DNA of 64,000 bases from Aegilops tauschii subsp. strangulata. Taxonomy: Eukaryota; Streptophyta; Magnoliopsida; Poales; Poaceae. Location of the stretch: assembly GCF_002575655.3 (NCBI RefSeq), contig NC_053036.3:158448627-158512626 (forward strand), given 5' to 3'. The notes under the pieces are model-generated. The model saw nothing but the letters and a program-made list of their open reading frames with translations, did not search any database and was not told the DNA's origin. This document shows, piece after piece, positions 1-11,193 of this stretch (positions are counted from its first letter, which is position 1; every line of letters starts with the position of its first letter). A program made the translations under genes and the position numbers.

Positions 1-214
1 AGGTGTTCAAATTTTGAATTGATATCATAGACAGTACCTGACGCTGGGCTCTCAGCAGTTCTAATAGGGGTTTGGACAGTGGAGTAGGGGTAAAGTGTGG
101 TACAGTTGGGCCTGTGTTTTCTGTGGCTGCTGATTTATCAGGTATCACTACCTTTTCCAAATACCTAGTTTGTACTCCTTGAGGATCAGCACTCACCCTC
201 TTCCTTTTGGACAT
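1..214 (-). CDS. Partial unidentified reading frame, cut by window edge
   Basis: An ATG on the minus strand at 214 opens a frame that stays open for 71 codons to the window edge. It begins MSKRKRVSADPQGVQTRYLE, a basic start that looks like a nuclear localisation signal, and continues polar and proline-rich. A donor-like CAG/GTACTG lies near 37, and another GTGAGT near 196, so the coding part may be shorter than the open frame. I do not recognise the family. The basic N-terminus and nearby repeats are compatible with a plant transposase-like or transcription-related protein, but this is a guess. It may belong with the possible exon at 392-532. Confidence 0.3.
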   Translation of the reverse strand, partial: MSKRKRVSADPQGVQTRYLEKVVIPDKSAATENTGPTVPHFTPTPLSKPLLELLRAQRQVLSMISIQNLNT

Positions 215-391
215 CTATTACGAAAGAACAACATTTGACTGGAAAAACATAGTATGACGACGCATGGAATAGGTACATAAAATGGATAGGTATGGCATAT
301 ACTCATATATGATGCTTAAACTAAGAAGATGGTGTAACAAAGTATAAGTAATGCAAGAGGTCAGATGCAAAATATGTGTGACCAATACAAC

Positions 392-532
392 CTTGCCAAG
401 TTAGAGCAAGCACCTTGATGGGTGAATAAGATAGGCCATCCTCCACCATGCGAAGTTTGTTAGCCAGTGGATTGTTCCGCAATATTCCTCTCGTGTGCCC
501 ATTCTCATATCCATTTTGATAATGTTCAATAC
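392..532 (-). CDS. Possible internal exon of unidentified minus-strand gene
   Basis: The minus strand is open from 560 to 321. Its central part reads like coding sequence (IEHYQNGYENGHTRGILRNN and following residues, with a balanced mix of charged and hydrophobic residues). An acceptor-like TGTCAG precedes it at about 533, after a T-rich tract, and a weak donor AAG/GTTG follows at about 391. No family is recognised. It lies between a GC-rich leader-like block (2050-2480) and the ATG at 214, so all three could be parts of one spliced minus-strand gene, but exon joins cannot be proven from sequence alone. Confidence 0.3.
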
Positions 533-1020
533 CTGACATGCATGAAAACATAAAAAACAAGTGAGATTATCTTTGTAATGCAGAAGTGATTCTAATCCAA
601 TATTGCCTCCCTGTAAACCCCTTTGTGCTATCTATGCAATTCTTCTGAGAGATGCCATGCATGCTGTAATTTGGTGTGTGAATTAATATAATGTGGCCTA
701 CTACTCAAAATATGAGAGCTCCAGAAGTGATGATACTTCGCAGATGACAGCTTCAACATATAGTAAAGAAGAACAAGTCGACCTGACCTGGCAGATTCAA
801 AATATACTGAGGGCGAACAACTCCACCTGACCAGTCGACCGCAAATGTCTCTGCTACTCTTCCCAACAAGGAACATACTTATTAAAGAAGACAAGAGGAC
901 CATCTTAAAGAAGAGCAGAAGAGCAAGCAGATTGAAGATATTACAAGTCTTTCTATACAATGTCGGTTGCCCACCCATGATGAACCAGACCGCACAGAGA
1001 AATACTATTCCTTCCGGTCT

Positions 1021-2030
1021 CTCCATATGTGGCTCACATGCATTTCGAAACTAAAGTAGGAACATTTAGCTGACCAATTAAACATCTCTCAGTTTTACTA
1101 ATATCAGCATAATATCATATTTGAATTTGTACAACTAAGCTTGTTTAGCTCGATGGGTGGAGAAGTGCTATTACAACACGAACCACGTAGGCTGATCATG
1201 GTCATCATAAAATGGGGAAACCGTAAGCATGATGAGTATAGTGTTGACCGTGGCAGTGGGATGGCAGATCTGAAGCTGCAAACCGCGCAAAGGGTAGTTA
1301 GCAACCGATGTTCGCTTTGAAATAACAACTAAGATTTGGTATGGACAAGAAAGTACAGTCAACAAGTGACAAAGAAATGCAATTCTGCTGTCTCTCTATA
1401 TGTCGCGACATGCATTTGGAAACTCAAGTGGGACCTTTAACTAACCAATTAAATGTGTCTGTTAACTAATATCAGTATCATATCACAGTCATATTTGAAC
1501 AACTAAGCTTTGGAATTTTGAGTGTTGTGTTGTTTAGCTTGAAGGGTGGAATAATGCTAGTACGACAGAAAGCACCTACGCAGATCATAGTAGAGTAGAT
1601 AAAAGGGGAAAACCCTAAGCATCAAGAGTAAAATCAGGAAAGTGGAACTAGCTGGACCAGTTGGTGGTGCACATGCTTTTCGAAACGAATATAGTTAAAT
1701 TAGGTGACCAATTAAACATTCTCTGTTTTAATAATATGAGCATCAAATCAGATTCGTATTTCAACACCTATGCTCTGGAATTATGAGTGGCATGTTGTTT
1801 CGCTTCATTGGTTGAGGTCTTGAGGAGCAGTGCTAGCACGACACGAAGCACCTACGATGATGGTAGTGAATATAAAGGGGGAAAACCATAAGCATTACGA
1901 GTATAGTGACCGTGCCATGACGGATCTGAAGGTGCAAACCGGACAAAGCTACTTCACAACCAATGTTTGCTTTCAACTAGCCACTGCGATTTGGTACGGA
2001 CAAGAAAAGTGCAGTAAACAATTTATGATC
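1021..2030. repeat. Three diverged tandem copies of a 280-370 bp unit
   Basis: Copies lie at about 1021-1375, 1385-1660 and 1661-2030. Each holds the same ordered landmarks: a CACATGC(A/T)TTT(C/G)GAAAC start, a 'gaccaattaaaca' block, 'ctaatatcag', 'aactaagcttt', 'gtttagct', 'aaaaggggaaaac' and 'taagcat'. Copies 1 and 3 also share the 3' part (atctgaag, gcaaaccg, tttggtacggacaagaaa), which copy 2 has lost. Divergence is high, so the duplication is old. Confidence 0.75.
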
Positions 2031-2049
2031 TATTTTCCGGGTGAGATCA

Positions 2050-2990
2050 ATTACTTAAGCACATATGGAAGAGTACCACCTCTCTTGCGACGCCGGGTAG
2101 GCCCCTGCTGATACGTTGAGGGTGTTGCGGGTGCGATGGCTATCGGCGGCGGGGAAGAAGACTTTAGACGGCAGACAACCGGGTCAGGGGATAAATCCTG
2201 TTGCCATGCACGAGGCAGTCGTAGGAGCGGCAACAGCAAGGTGGACGACGGCGGCGATGAAGCGAGAGGACGCAATGAAAGGATCCTGGTCCGATGCCGT
2301 GGATGAGAGACGTCCATCTCTTGAAGTGGACGACGGGGTAGCGGCTCCGGCAAGGTGGAGGATGGGGTGGCGGACGGAGGAGGCTGGCCGCAGTGGGGAG
2401 TTTGTTGTGGCACCGACGGTGTATGAATGGGGAAATGGAGGGGGAGGGGGGATCTCGAACTTTGGGACACGCTTGTCTAAAATGTGGGAAAGTTACGAAC
2501 CTATCCCCCGTTTAAAATTTCGGACATCACGTCGGTTGGGGATAGGACGGTAATCTCGCATCTCCCAAATATTTGCCGGTAGCGATTTCGGGCGAGGAGA
2601 GGGTGTTTTGCCGCCCGCGGTTGGCGCCCATGGTGTATGAACGGGGCTGACAGGTAGGGCGGTTGTGTCATGTCTGAGGGAAGTTACACATCTGCCCCTA
2701 TTTAAAATATTTGCCTACATCAATTTCGGGCGAGGAGAGTTTGTTTTGCCACCCACCGTGTATGAATGGGGAAATGGAGGGAGAGACAAATGTCTTTCGG
2801 ACAAGCTTGAATCAAATGTGTTTTGCCGCCCACGTTTGGCGCCCACCGTGTCTGAATGGGCTCAGAGGCGGTCGTGTCACGTCTGATTGAAGTTACTAGC
2901 CTACCCCTATCGACAGCAGTGTAAATCTGATCGATAAGGATGTCAAAGTGTGAGGGGTAGACAGTAATTTCCATCTCTCAAACACTTGCT
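2050..2990 (-). promoter_or_regulatory. GC-rich leader-like block followed by tandem promoter-like segments
   Basis: Positions 2050-2480 are strongly GC-rich and rich in CpG inside AT-rich surroundings, as in the promoter or 5' leader of grass genes. From about 2385 to 2990 a degenerate segment recurs two to three times, with landmarks 'gcgaggagag', 'ttttgccgccc', 'ggcgccca', 'gtgtatgaatggggaaatggag' and 'aagttac...cccctattt'. On the minus strand this could be the 5' region of a gene running toward position 1. The long open frames inside it are low-complexity proline and arginine runs and are not called as genes. Confidence 0.35.
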
Positions 2991-3440
2991 TCGGGCAGCC
3001 CACAAATGATAGTGGGTGTTTAGCCACTTCGTTCAAAACTTGGGAGAATTAGCATTCACGTTTGTCCTGGGCCCTGGCAACTAAATTCAAATCCAATTTG
3101 TATTCGTTTACGAATATCCACCGATAATTCTACGTTTTGTTATTTATTTCTTCAAAACCACAAAAAAGATTTATTCCACCTTTATATATGATTATGATTT
3201 AGAAATGTTGTGATCTTCAAATTCAGTAGGTTGGATACACTTTGAGTCAAATAGTTATTTCATCCAATACAATATGCTCACACGAAAAACAGGTCACCTT
3301 ATGTCAATCATACAAGTATTGAGGATTACCTCGCCTAAAAAATTCGGATCATTACAACACATGGACAACATAGGGGGTCTTACAACATAATCCATTCAGA
3401 GACATGACAAAAATGCAAGTACAATAATCTATTGACAATT
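2991..3440. other. AT-rich spacer, nothing recognised
   Basis: No convincing reading frame, repeat terminus or structural RNA was seen here. Confidence 0.5.
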
Positions 3441-3737
3441 TCAACTGGTATCTAAAGAAGAACTGGGATTACCCTGGGCTTTAGATAGCAGAAATAGCAG
3501 GACCTCCTCCGTCTTCAAATGCAGCATTCTTACTTCCTCCAATTCTTGGGTTGCTTGCATAATGTGTGCATCTAATTGCATAATTTCCAGCCTCAAGATC
3601 AAGATTACCTCATTCATGGCAGCCACACCATCGCTTTGTGCCTCTAGTAGAGCCTCAAGCACTATAATATTTGTGCTCAGACTACTCTCCCGCGGTGTTG
3701 CCTCTGAACTGTTACTATCTGGTAACATGGATGGCAC
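3441..3737 (-). CDS. Possible terminal exon, coiled-coil protein, unidentified
   Basis: The minus strand is open for 98 codons to a TAG/TGA-type stop at 3441. The product has a Ser/Glu-rich start, then a segment of about 70 residues with heptad-like Leu, Ile and Met spacing (for example MQLDAHIMQATQELEEVRML), predicted by eye as coiled coil, then a short Ser-rich tail. No ATG starts the frame: the first codon offered is GTG, and a TAA lies just upstream, so it would have to be a spliced 3' exon (possible acceptor GGAAGCAG near 3740). Coiled-coil tails of this sort occur in plant En/Spm-like transposases, but no catalytic motif is visible. Identity unknown. Confidence 0.35.
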   Translation of the reverse strand: MPSMLPDSNSSEATPRESSLSTNIIVLEALLEAQSDGVAAMNEVILILRLEIMQLDAHIMQATQELEEVRMLHLKTEEVLLFLLSKAQGNPSSSLDTS

Positions 3738-4501
3738 ACTGCTTCCACAAATAGATTATGGGGTTGTACATTGTGTCCTAGTGTGAACGACATCCTGAAA
3801 GGTTTCCGCTGGACATAAGTAAGAGATAGTTATCGCATGATCCAGGCAGTAAGCTTACATGGTAAACGACATATGAATTATTGCCGAGCATGGCAAGCTA
3901 TATTTAAATGGTTCGAAGTAGCATCAGCCGATAAGAAATTAAAATGGTAAGATGAAACTAGGGATGTAAGTGGCAAATAAACGACATCCGCCAGTCCCAT
4001 CTAGTTAGTTTTTGCTAGCTCCCTAGTTCATTTTCCTCAAAAAACAAAAATTCTTTTGAACTATCATACCACTAGTGGACTTTAATCGGGATTAAACGGG
4101 ACCCAGATGACATCCCTAGTTGAAAGGGAGTGTACCACCGCTATATTTATGTTGCCAAGGCATCTAAGCAGTTCAAATAATCTGAGAAAGCACTTAATAG
4201 TGTGGCCTCATATAAACTACGAAGACAGTCTTGTGATGAAGTTTAGAGGAAAAGTTAAGGACTTAAATGAACTAGGCATGCATTTCTTTACGATAGTACA
4301 GTAGGCACTTCTGACATATTGGCCAACTCAGGTATAACCTAACAAGTAACAAACAAGCATTCGAATCAAGCAATACGGCAAAGCAAACAACTGAACTATT
4401 TGTAATTCTGTAGGATTACAGGTTGAGGGCACAAGCCAAGAAAGCAGCCCACACGCATTACATTTCACATGTACTAAAACACACTGGCTTACCATATGTT
4501 G
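3738..4501. other. AT-rich spacer or intron, nothing firm
   Basis: No supported gene. If the flanking minus-strand exon candidates are real, this would be intron. Confidence 0.4.
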
Positions 4502-4585
4502 CTATGAAGCCTCGCTATTGTTGCAATGTTCTTTGAAGATATCGTCAACATCCCGTGGTTGCAAATCTAGTTGTTGTAGTTTATT
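4502..4585 (-). CDS. Possible short exon with in-frame stop
   Basis: After an acceptor-like TGCAG at 4586-4590, the minus strand reads NKLQQLDLQPRDVDDIFKEH and seven more residues to a TAG at 4504-4502. The composition is protein-like, and the other two frames stop within a few codons. A GTAAG donor-like site lies about 16 bases further on. It may be an alternative 3' exon of the same minus-strand unit as 5282-5424, or chance. Confidence 0.25.
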   Translation of the reverse strand, partial: NKLQQLDLQPRDVDDIFKEHCNNSEAS

Positions 4586-5281
4586 CTGCACCCTCTATTT
4601 AGGTAAAATTAATTTTAATCGCATGCACTAGTTCGAATTGATCATCAATGGTTCATCTAAACTAACGAAAGAAGGGTGTGTGCTTACACGACAATATATC
4701 TGCTTCACTCTATTTTTTTGCTTGTTCGAGGTGCCAGCCCCAAAAGAACAAATAGTTTGCTTGATGGGGTTGGTAGCTCCATAATTAATAGAAGCATCAA
4801 ATTAGTCATGCAACTTGGGAAGATCAAGAACACACAAAAAAGTAATGAACAGAGGCTCGGAGCAGTGATGTAATAGCTAGCATCAGAAAATGTAGGGTAA
4901 AACAAACAAAAAGCAGCGGAACCACATGCTAGTTTGCTGATGTGTAATTAAGCATAGAGAACAGGAAGCAGTCTGATGGAACCAACATGTGGCATCAGAA
5001 CAACACCATTATCATAAATATAGCATGCAAGAAGTAAAATAGTAGGTAGTGATATCTAGGAAGTACAGTAATACTTAGGACAAAACTAAAGCATATGAAC
5101 TATATGTGCACTGGTATGTAATTTAGCACATGTAACATGTTCACTGCCAGAAGTATGGCCCTACAGGTGCAAGCAGAATAACGCGTCTCACGAAAAATTG
5201 AATGATGCCCTGAAGAAATTCAAAGGTGCGGTGCTTATGCTAAGAAAGTGAACGTAGGCGCCGGCCGTTGGATAATAGTAC

Positions 5282-5424
5282 CTGATTATCGGTGGCGTAT
5301 GGGTATCATTGTCATACTTGATAGCTAAGGATCGTCGATGGTGCTCGTGTTGCGGTTGAGTTTGGGCCGGCTGTCGCCATCGCTGAAGCGGCTCCGGTGC
5401 TTCAGTTGTGGCGCCTATCGACAT
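5282..5424 (-). CDS. Possible first coding exon, unidentified
   Basis: An ATG at 5424 opens MSIGATTEAPEPLQRWRQPA and continues for 47 codons to a good splice donor CAG/GTACT at 5282/5281. The predicted peptide is polar and Gln/His/Pro-rich with no recognisable domain. It sits directly downstream of a GC-rich block (5430-5990), as expected for a first exon behind a promoter or leader. Together with 4502-4585 and 3441-3737 it could form one small spliced gene. Transcript evidence would be needed to accept it. Confidence 0.3.
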
Positions 5425-5429
5425 ACAAG

Positions 5430-5990
5430 AAAGCTCATCTGTGGTAAGTGAACAGTTGCACGATAAAGAAGAGAAAAATCAAAGGAGTACAAATCGAAAT
5501 AACCCGATGAGGCTGCAGCGTCAGTAAAGCAGGGCCGGTGGAGTTGAATATGGCGTCCGTGGAGCGGGTCCGCTGCAGTGGACGAAGGCTTCGGCGGGCG
5601 TGGTGTACAGTGCTTTCGGTGAGGCAGATTTGTTGCGGCAGACGAGGGCTTGTATGAAGGGCCAGTGATGGGGCGGACGAGGGAGTCAGTGAAGGGCCTA
5701 CACTGTGGTGGACGAGGTCGCCGGTTAAGCACATCCGGTGTGGTGGACCATGATGGCGGTCAAGGAGATCTGGAGCGGTGGACAAGCCAGTCGGTGAAGC
5801 GGCTCCAGTGAAGTGGTGATTTGGCAGTTGGGGGTTCCAAGGTGCGCAAGGTAGATCCGGCGGGGTGTGAGGTCCACCGCTGCGGCGGAGGACTAGATTC
5901 GGCGGCTTGCCATGGTTGGGGGCGGGGAGGGGAAGGGGAGGGGCTCTGGGGAAGAATGTTGGGGGCAAAGAGGGGAAAACAATGTAGTTA
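5430..5990 (-). promoter_or_regulatory. GC-rich leader or promoter block with internal short repeats
   Basis: CpG-rich sequence with repeated 'ggtggacgagg', 'cagtgaag', 'cggtgaagcggctcc' and 'gtggacca' words at irregular 40-60 bp spacing. It has the same character and the same strand relation as the block at 2050-2480, which suggests two copies of one kind of gene 5' end. Long open frames here are Pro/His/Ser low complexity and are not called. Confidence 0.35.
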
Positions 5991-6689
5991 CCAAAGCAGC
6001 CCTTTTCTTTTCATGTGGTAGGGGTAAAACAGGAATATCGCAGGGCTAAACTTTCGGGCGCGAGATATTTCGATGTGAGCAGGAAGTTTGAAAGCTTTTG
6101 GCGCCTGAAATTATAAGTGTTCTGCTCTTGTACGGCCGACTATGATATCATGGCCAAGAATTTCTTTGTTTTGCACACAAAAAAGTGCAAGTTTTGAAAA
6201 TCAATGTCTCCAACTCGAAACTTAGATTGTTCATTCAATTCAAATATGGATCATTGAGCTAGTACAAGCAAATACCATCATACGGTCCAATTCAAATGAA
6301 ATTTCAAATGTGTTTATCCTAAATATGATGACAAAAGCAAAAATGTGTATGTGTATGAATAAAGTGGATGATTATAAAGTTTGAACATGCCCGTATGTGT
6401 ATATCTCTAGGTTTGATATATGAATTTGAAATCACGAAATCCCGGCTTAAAAAATGTACGTCCGTTTAATTGAATTACAAAAGCTAATGATTGAGTTGAA
6501 TTCCAAAATTCCAATCTTAGGTTTGTAATTCTGGTACATCAAGGTATATCACGCATGTTCAAATGTACCGTTATCTCATAGTCCAAACTGTGAAACAAAT
6601 TGATCAACCATGAGTGCACACACTATTGACCATATATATCTCAATTACGCTAAAGTCCCTCAAATATAGACACCTAACTCATTATCTGA
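5991..6689. other. AT-rich intergenic stretch, nothing recognised
   Basis: No gene, terminal repeat or RNA gene seen. Confidence 0.5.
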
Positions 6690-7950
6690 AGCCAACCCCC
6701 CACCCCCTCCGTCGCCACCCCCCCCCCCCCACACACACACGCCATTCTCTACCCCAGACACGAACACACAAGCACATTAACACCCCCCTCTCTTCTAAAG
6801 TCCAGACCCCAATATAGGTCTCTTATGACTTTGTCTCTTGGGCACGCTCACATCTCTTCCCCCACTCTCCAGGTCTCCCGACATCTCTCTTTCCCAAGCA
6901 CACGCACTATGTAGAGTGTACCTTTCCCATACACACAAAACGTCGCCCCCAAACGTCTATCTCCCTAGTTATGTGGTTCTCGCACACTCACCTCACACAC
7001 CACCCCCACTGCAAACAAGCACACTTTGTCTCCTTGTGCACCACTCTCCTCTTTCTATCTCTCCCACATGCGGACCCGCCCCATCTCCTTCCCTGTATAC
7101 ATATATGCCGTGACTCTTTCCATAGCTCCATAATGTATCATCGTTCTCAATCTCACACGTTGTTCTCTACACCATCTATTCTAGATCTCTCATGAAGTCC
7201 CTATCACACACACGATGAATCGCTTCCCTTGCGTCTCCGTAGATAGGCCAATTTTGACCAACATCAACATTGTCTCCTTATCTATACGCCACTTATGGAC
7301 ACAAACGACCCCTCTCCCCCCTCTTTTCATCTCTCTCTCTATCGCTCTCTCTCTCTCTCTCTCTCTCGCTCTCACACCCCTCTCCCACACACACTCAATG
7401 TCTCTTCCAAATAGTCTGCTCCCCGCCCGCACCCATGATATCCCGCTACTACACATGCCTTTGTCTCTCTTTGACACACATGTCACACCCTTCCCCCTTC
7501 CCTTATACTAGGTTTACATCATTAGTGGTCTCTCTACTCCACATACACACACTCCCTCTCACACACAAACGCGCGCACAAACACACACAGACACACACAA
7601 ACACCCATCTAGCTATCTGGATCCTTCTTTTAAGACACACACCCTTGCATATTCTCTACAGCTCTAGATATGTATATATCCCCCCTCTAGCTCAGATGCA
7701 CACCAAAATTCTCCATCTCTCTAACTCACACATCTCTCCCCATGTCCGCATGTGTATCTCACACACTCACTCTCTGATTATGTCTATGTGTCTCCATGTT
7801 ACACAACACAAAGCCCCATGTACATGTCTCTCTCTATCCTCCACACAAATAGACACAAAGAATCTCTTATCATTGCCTCAGTCTCCAGACATATCACACA
7901 CGCACACTGTCTCTCTCTCTCTTGCAAACACGCTCAACAAGGGTTTCCCC
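6690..7950. repeat. Pyrimidine/CA low-complexity tract
   Basis: About 1.26 kb in which the plus strand is almost entirely CT, CA and short C runs (a C run near 6718, 'ctctctct' near 7345-7368, 'cacacacaca' near 7574-7605). It is not a clean microsatellite but a long degenerate mixture of CTCT and ACAC words. Open frames spanning it (Ser/Leu/His/Thr-rich) follow from the base composition. Confidence 0.8.
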
Positions 7951-7988
7951 GTGAATAACTTACCGTCTATTCATCAACAGTCATGGCA

Positions 7989-9511
7989 TGATACGTCCAT
8001 TTTGCATCATGCTTTTATATTGATATTTATTGCATTATGGGATGTTATTACACATTATGTCACAATACTTATGCCTTTTCTCTCTTATTTTACAAGGTTT
8101 ACATGAAGAGGGAGAATGTCGGCAGCTGGAATTCTGGGCTAGAAAAGGAGCAAATATTAGAGTCCTATTCTGCACAACTCCAAAAGTCCTGAAACTCCAC
8201 GAAAGTCAGTTTTGGAATATATAAAAAATATTGGGCGAAGGAAGCACCAGAGGGGGGCCACCCACTGTCCACGAGGGTGGAGGGTGCGCCCTACCCCCCT
8301 GGGCGCGCCCCTGCCTCGTGGGCCACCTGGAAGCCCCCCGATGCCTATCTTCTGGTATAAGGTGTCTTTTGCCCTGGAAAAAAAATCAAAAGGGAGCTTT
8401 CGGGACGAAGCGCCACCGTCTCGAGGCGGAACCTTGGCGGAACCAATCTAGGGCTCCTACGGAGCTGTTCTGCCGGGGAAACATCCCTCCGAGAGGGCGA
8501 AATTGTCACCATCGTCATCACCATCGATCCTCTCATCGGGAGGGGGTCAATCTCCATCAACATATTCACCAGCACCATCTCCTCTCAAACCCTAGTTCAT
8601 TTCTTGTATCCGATCTTTGTCTCAAAACCTCAGATTGGTACCTGTGGGTTGGTAGTAGTGTTGTTACTCCTTGTAGTTGATGCTAGTTGGTTTATTCGGT
8701 GGAAGATTATATGTTCAGATCCTTTATGACATTAATACCCCTCTGATTATGAACATGAATATGATTTGTGAGTAGTTATGTTTGTTCCTGAGGACATGGG
8801 AGAAGTCTTGTTATAAGTAGTCATGTGAATTTGGTATTCGTTCGATATTTTGATGAGATGTATGTTGTCTTTCCTCTAGTGCTGTTATGTGAACGTCGAC
8901 TACACATGACACTTCACCATTGTTTGGGCCTAGGGGAAGGCATTGGGAAGTAATAATTAGATGATGGGTTGCTAGAGTGACAGAAGCTTAAACCCTAGTT
9001 TATGCATTGCTTCGTAAGGGGCTGATTTGCATCCATATGTTTCATGCTATGGTTAGGTTTACCTTAATTCTTCTTTCGTAGTTGCGGATGCTTGCGAGGG
9101 GGTTAATCATAAGTGGGATGCTTGTCCAAGGAAGGGCAATACCCAAGCACCGGTCCACCCACATATCAAATTATCAAAGTAACGAACGCGAATCATATGA
9201 GCATGATGAAAACTAGCTTGACTATAATTCCCATGTGTCCTGGGGAGCGCTTTCCTTTATATAAGAGTTTGTCCAGGCTTGTCCTTTGGTAAAAAAAGGA
9301 TTGGGCCACCTTGCTGCACCTTGTTTACTTTTGTTACTTGTTACCCGTCATGAATTACCTTATCATAAAACTATCTGTTACTGATAATTTCAGTGCTTGC
9401 AGAGAATACCTTACTGAAAAATGCTTGTCATTTCCTTCTGCTCCTTGTTGGGTTCGACACTCTTACTTATCGAAAGGACTATGATCGATCCCCTATACTT
9501 GTGGGTCATTA
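7989..9511 (+). mobile_element. Solo LTR, Gypsy-like family, with TSD tggca
   Basis: The element starts TGATACGTCC and ends with ...CTATACTTGTGGGTCATTA. An identical 5-bp TSD, tggca, flanks it at 7984-7988 and 9512-9516. The family normally ends in CA, so the final TA looks like a C-to-T change. There is no PBS, PPT or coding interior: it is a single LTR left after LTR-LTR recombination. It has the same overall start and end style as the LTR at 32014-33417 in the opposite orientation, and they share the GC-rich 'gtccacgagggtgg...cctcgtgggcc' core. The family is common in Triticeae; its exact name is not certain to me. Confidence 0.88.
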
Positions 9512-9767
9512 TGGCAGTACGGCGATCACGAGATGTGAAAAAGAATAAATCTACATGTCCGTAGACCACCTAGTATGACTACTAGGACTAGAGCAAGCCG
9601 AAAGCGCGCCGCCATCACCCCCTCCTTATCGGCGACGGGAAAACCTTTGTTTTACACAGTCGAGAAGTCATTGTGCTAAGGCCCCACATGTTGAGCCGTT
9701 GAATAGAATGTAGATCCTAGTTTACGGAAACAAGTATCGATAATACGTTTGTATCTCCATACTTATA
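9512..9767. repeat. Piece of a dispersed repeat interrupted by the solo LTR
   Basis: The sequence around the TSD (7935-7988 before, 9512 onward after) reads continuously once the solo LTR is removed ('...catggcagtacggcgatcac...'). The following 'agcaagccgaaagcgcgccgcc' style text is a widely dispersed wheat intergenic repeat as I recall it. Family not named. Confidence 0.4.
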
Positions 9768-10191
9768 TTTCTTCTCTTATAATAAACCGAGTTGGTGATG
9801 ATGGTATGCGTGCCATCTTGCAATAGACCGTCCGATCTATATCTGACGGATGGAAATTAAACTAAAAGATACCCGCACCTCTCTCCACATTTGCAGACAA
9901 GGCCTTCCCTCGTTCATGCTTATCTCCAACAACCTCATTGTTGAGCAATTAAAAAGGAAGCCTCTAGAACAAACTGGCCTGGTGGCCGTTGCCGGCGTCG
10001 TCCATCCCCTTGCCTCCGCTCAGTCCAACCACCAATCACCACCACGCCCCACTCCTCTTCACCTTATCTCCTCTTTCTCGAGATATCATTAGTTTTTACA
10101 CATGGATTACTCCTGCATGGGTCAATCACAACAAGTGTTTTATAAAAAAATGCATCTTGATGTTCCGTGCAATGCACGGACATCTTGCTAG
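9768..10191 (+). mobile_element. Short non-autonomous Helitron-like element
   Basis: The 3' end has the Helitron layout: a GC hairpin CCGTGC-aat-GCACGG at 10165-10179, then about 8 bases and CTAG at 10188-10191 followed by T. The 5' end ('...aataaaccgagttggtgatgatgg') is repeated by the next element at 10193 ('...aaaagactaagttggtgatgatgg'). No Rep/helicase coding. The exact 5' base is uncertain by several bases. Confidence 0.6.
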
Positions 10192-10347
10192 TACTCCTAC
10201 AAAAGACTAAGTTGGTGATGATGGTGTGTCTGCCATCCGTCATTTCTGACCATTAGATCTACATCTAACGACTGTGAGGTAAGTTATTGCCTTTTCTCAC
10301 CAACATCCCACTTCTCTACCAATTTGCAGAAAAACCCATAATTAGTA

Positions 10348-11112
10348 TGATGTGATCAGAAGCGCTATTTCATGTGCCATCACGAAGGAAGAAAAACATG
10401 CACTTTCTGCTAGTTGCACTTTGATGAACATGAGAGCGGAAGCGCCACATATCCTTATTGCAGAAGTTTCTGTCGAACTTGTTGCTGCGCAAAAAGTGAA
10501 GCCAAACTTCAGGACTCCTCCGAGATGGTAATCAACGTGGCTGAAATAGTTAATTAGTATATTTAATATTGGGTACAACTTGTGCGTACCGTAGTGCCTG
10601 TTTGTTAATTTCCTAGTAGGTACTAGTCAGGTCGTGAGTCCTAGTTTTGTTTGGATTCTAGTGAACAGCGTTGCCGGATACTTAATTAGTTAAATCCTAA
10701 TAAGTTTGAATAGGAAAGAGATAGAGTCCGATTGGAGTTGGGTTTGTTTGGATCATTTTGCCTAGGATGTGCGTCGCCTATATAACAGGGAGGCTTAAGC
10801 CCTTGTACGGACGGAAGTTTTGGAGTTAAAAATACAGAGAAAAGCATCGCGTGGGATGCACCAAATATCTGAGTTCTTTTGCTAATTCTCGAGGGATTTA
10901 GTTGCTGTTGCACGCCCGGTTCGATCCTATAGTTTTCGTTCACAAGTTTTATTCTTTGGTCTTCTTGCATATTGCTTGATCCGAAGAACCGATCTGCTAT
11001 TCATCGTCCAGTCTGCTATTACGATTTCTGTTCGCTATGGAATTTTCTACTACGTTGAGTACCGTGAAAGATTGGGCCAACAAAAGACTCACCATATAGT
11101 CGGGTTACATCA
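10348..11112 (+). repeat. 5' LTR of the Gag-protease element
   Basis: 765 bp, TG...CA. Just downstream is the primer binding site 'tggtattcagagc' at 11115, a one-base variant of the initiator-Met tRNA complement. The first part of this LTR (to 10531) is the same coding-derived sequence as the end of the pol-frame ORF in the 3' LTR. Confidence 0.88.
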
Positions 11113-11193
11113 AGTGGTATTCAGAGCAAGGTTGATCACGGTACAATTTTTTTCTCTCTCTGGTTCTTCAGTTGATCTACTTGAGTTGCTACA

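Noticed and set aside
2051..2553. Overlapping long frames on both strands in GC-rich DNA
   Set aside because: Pro/Arg/Ser low complexity with no domain; high GC reduces stop codons.
5415..5968. 177-codon Pro/His/Ser-rich minus-strand frame
   Set aside because: Compositional; explained as a GC-rich leader with short repeats.
7270..8106. Long Ser/Leu/His/Thr frame over the low-complexity tract and into the solo LTR
   Set aside because: Residue content follows the CT/CA composition and the frame crosses an LTR boundary.
8212..8680. Open frames inside the first solo LTR
   Set aside because: LTR sequence with GC-rich R/U5-like part; no domain and no family coding in LTRs of this type.
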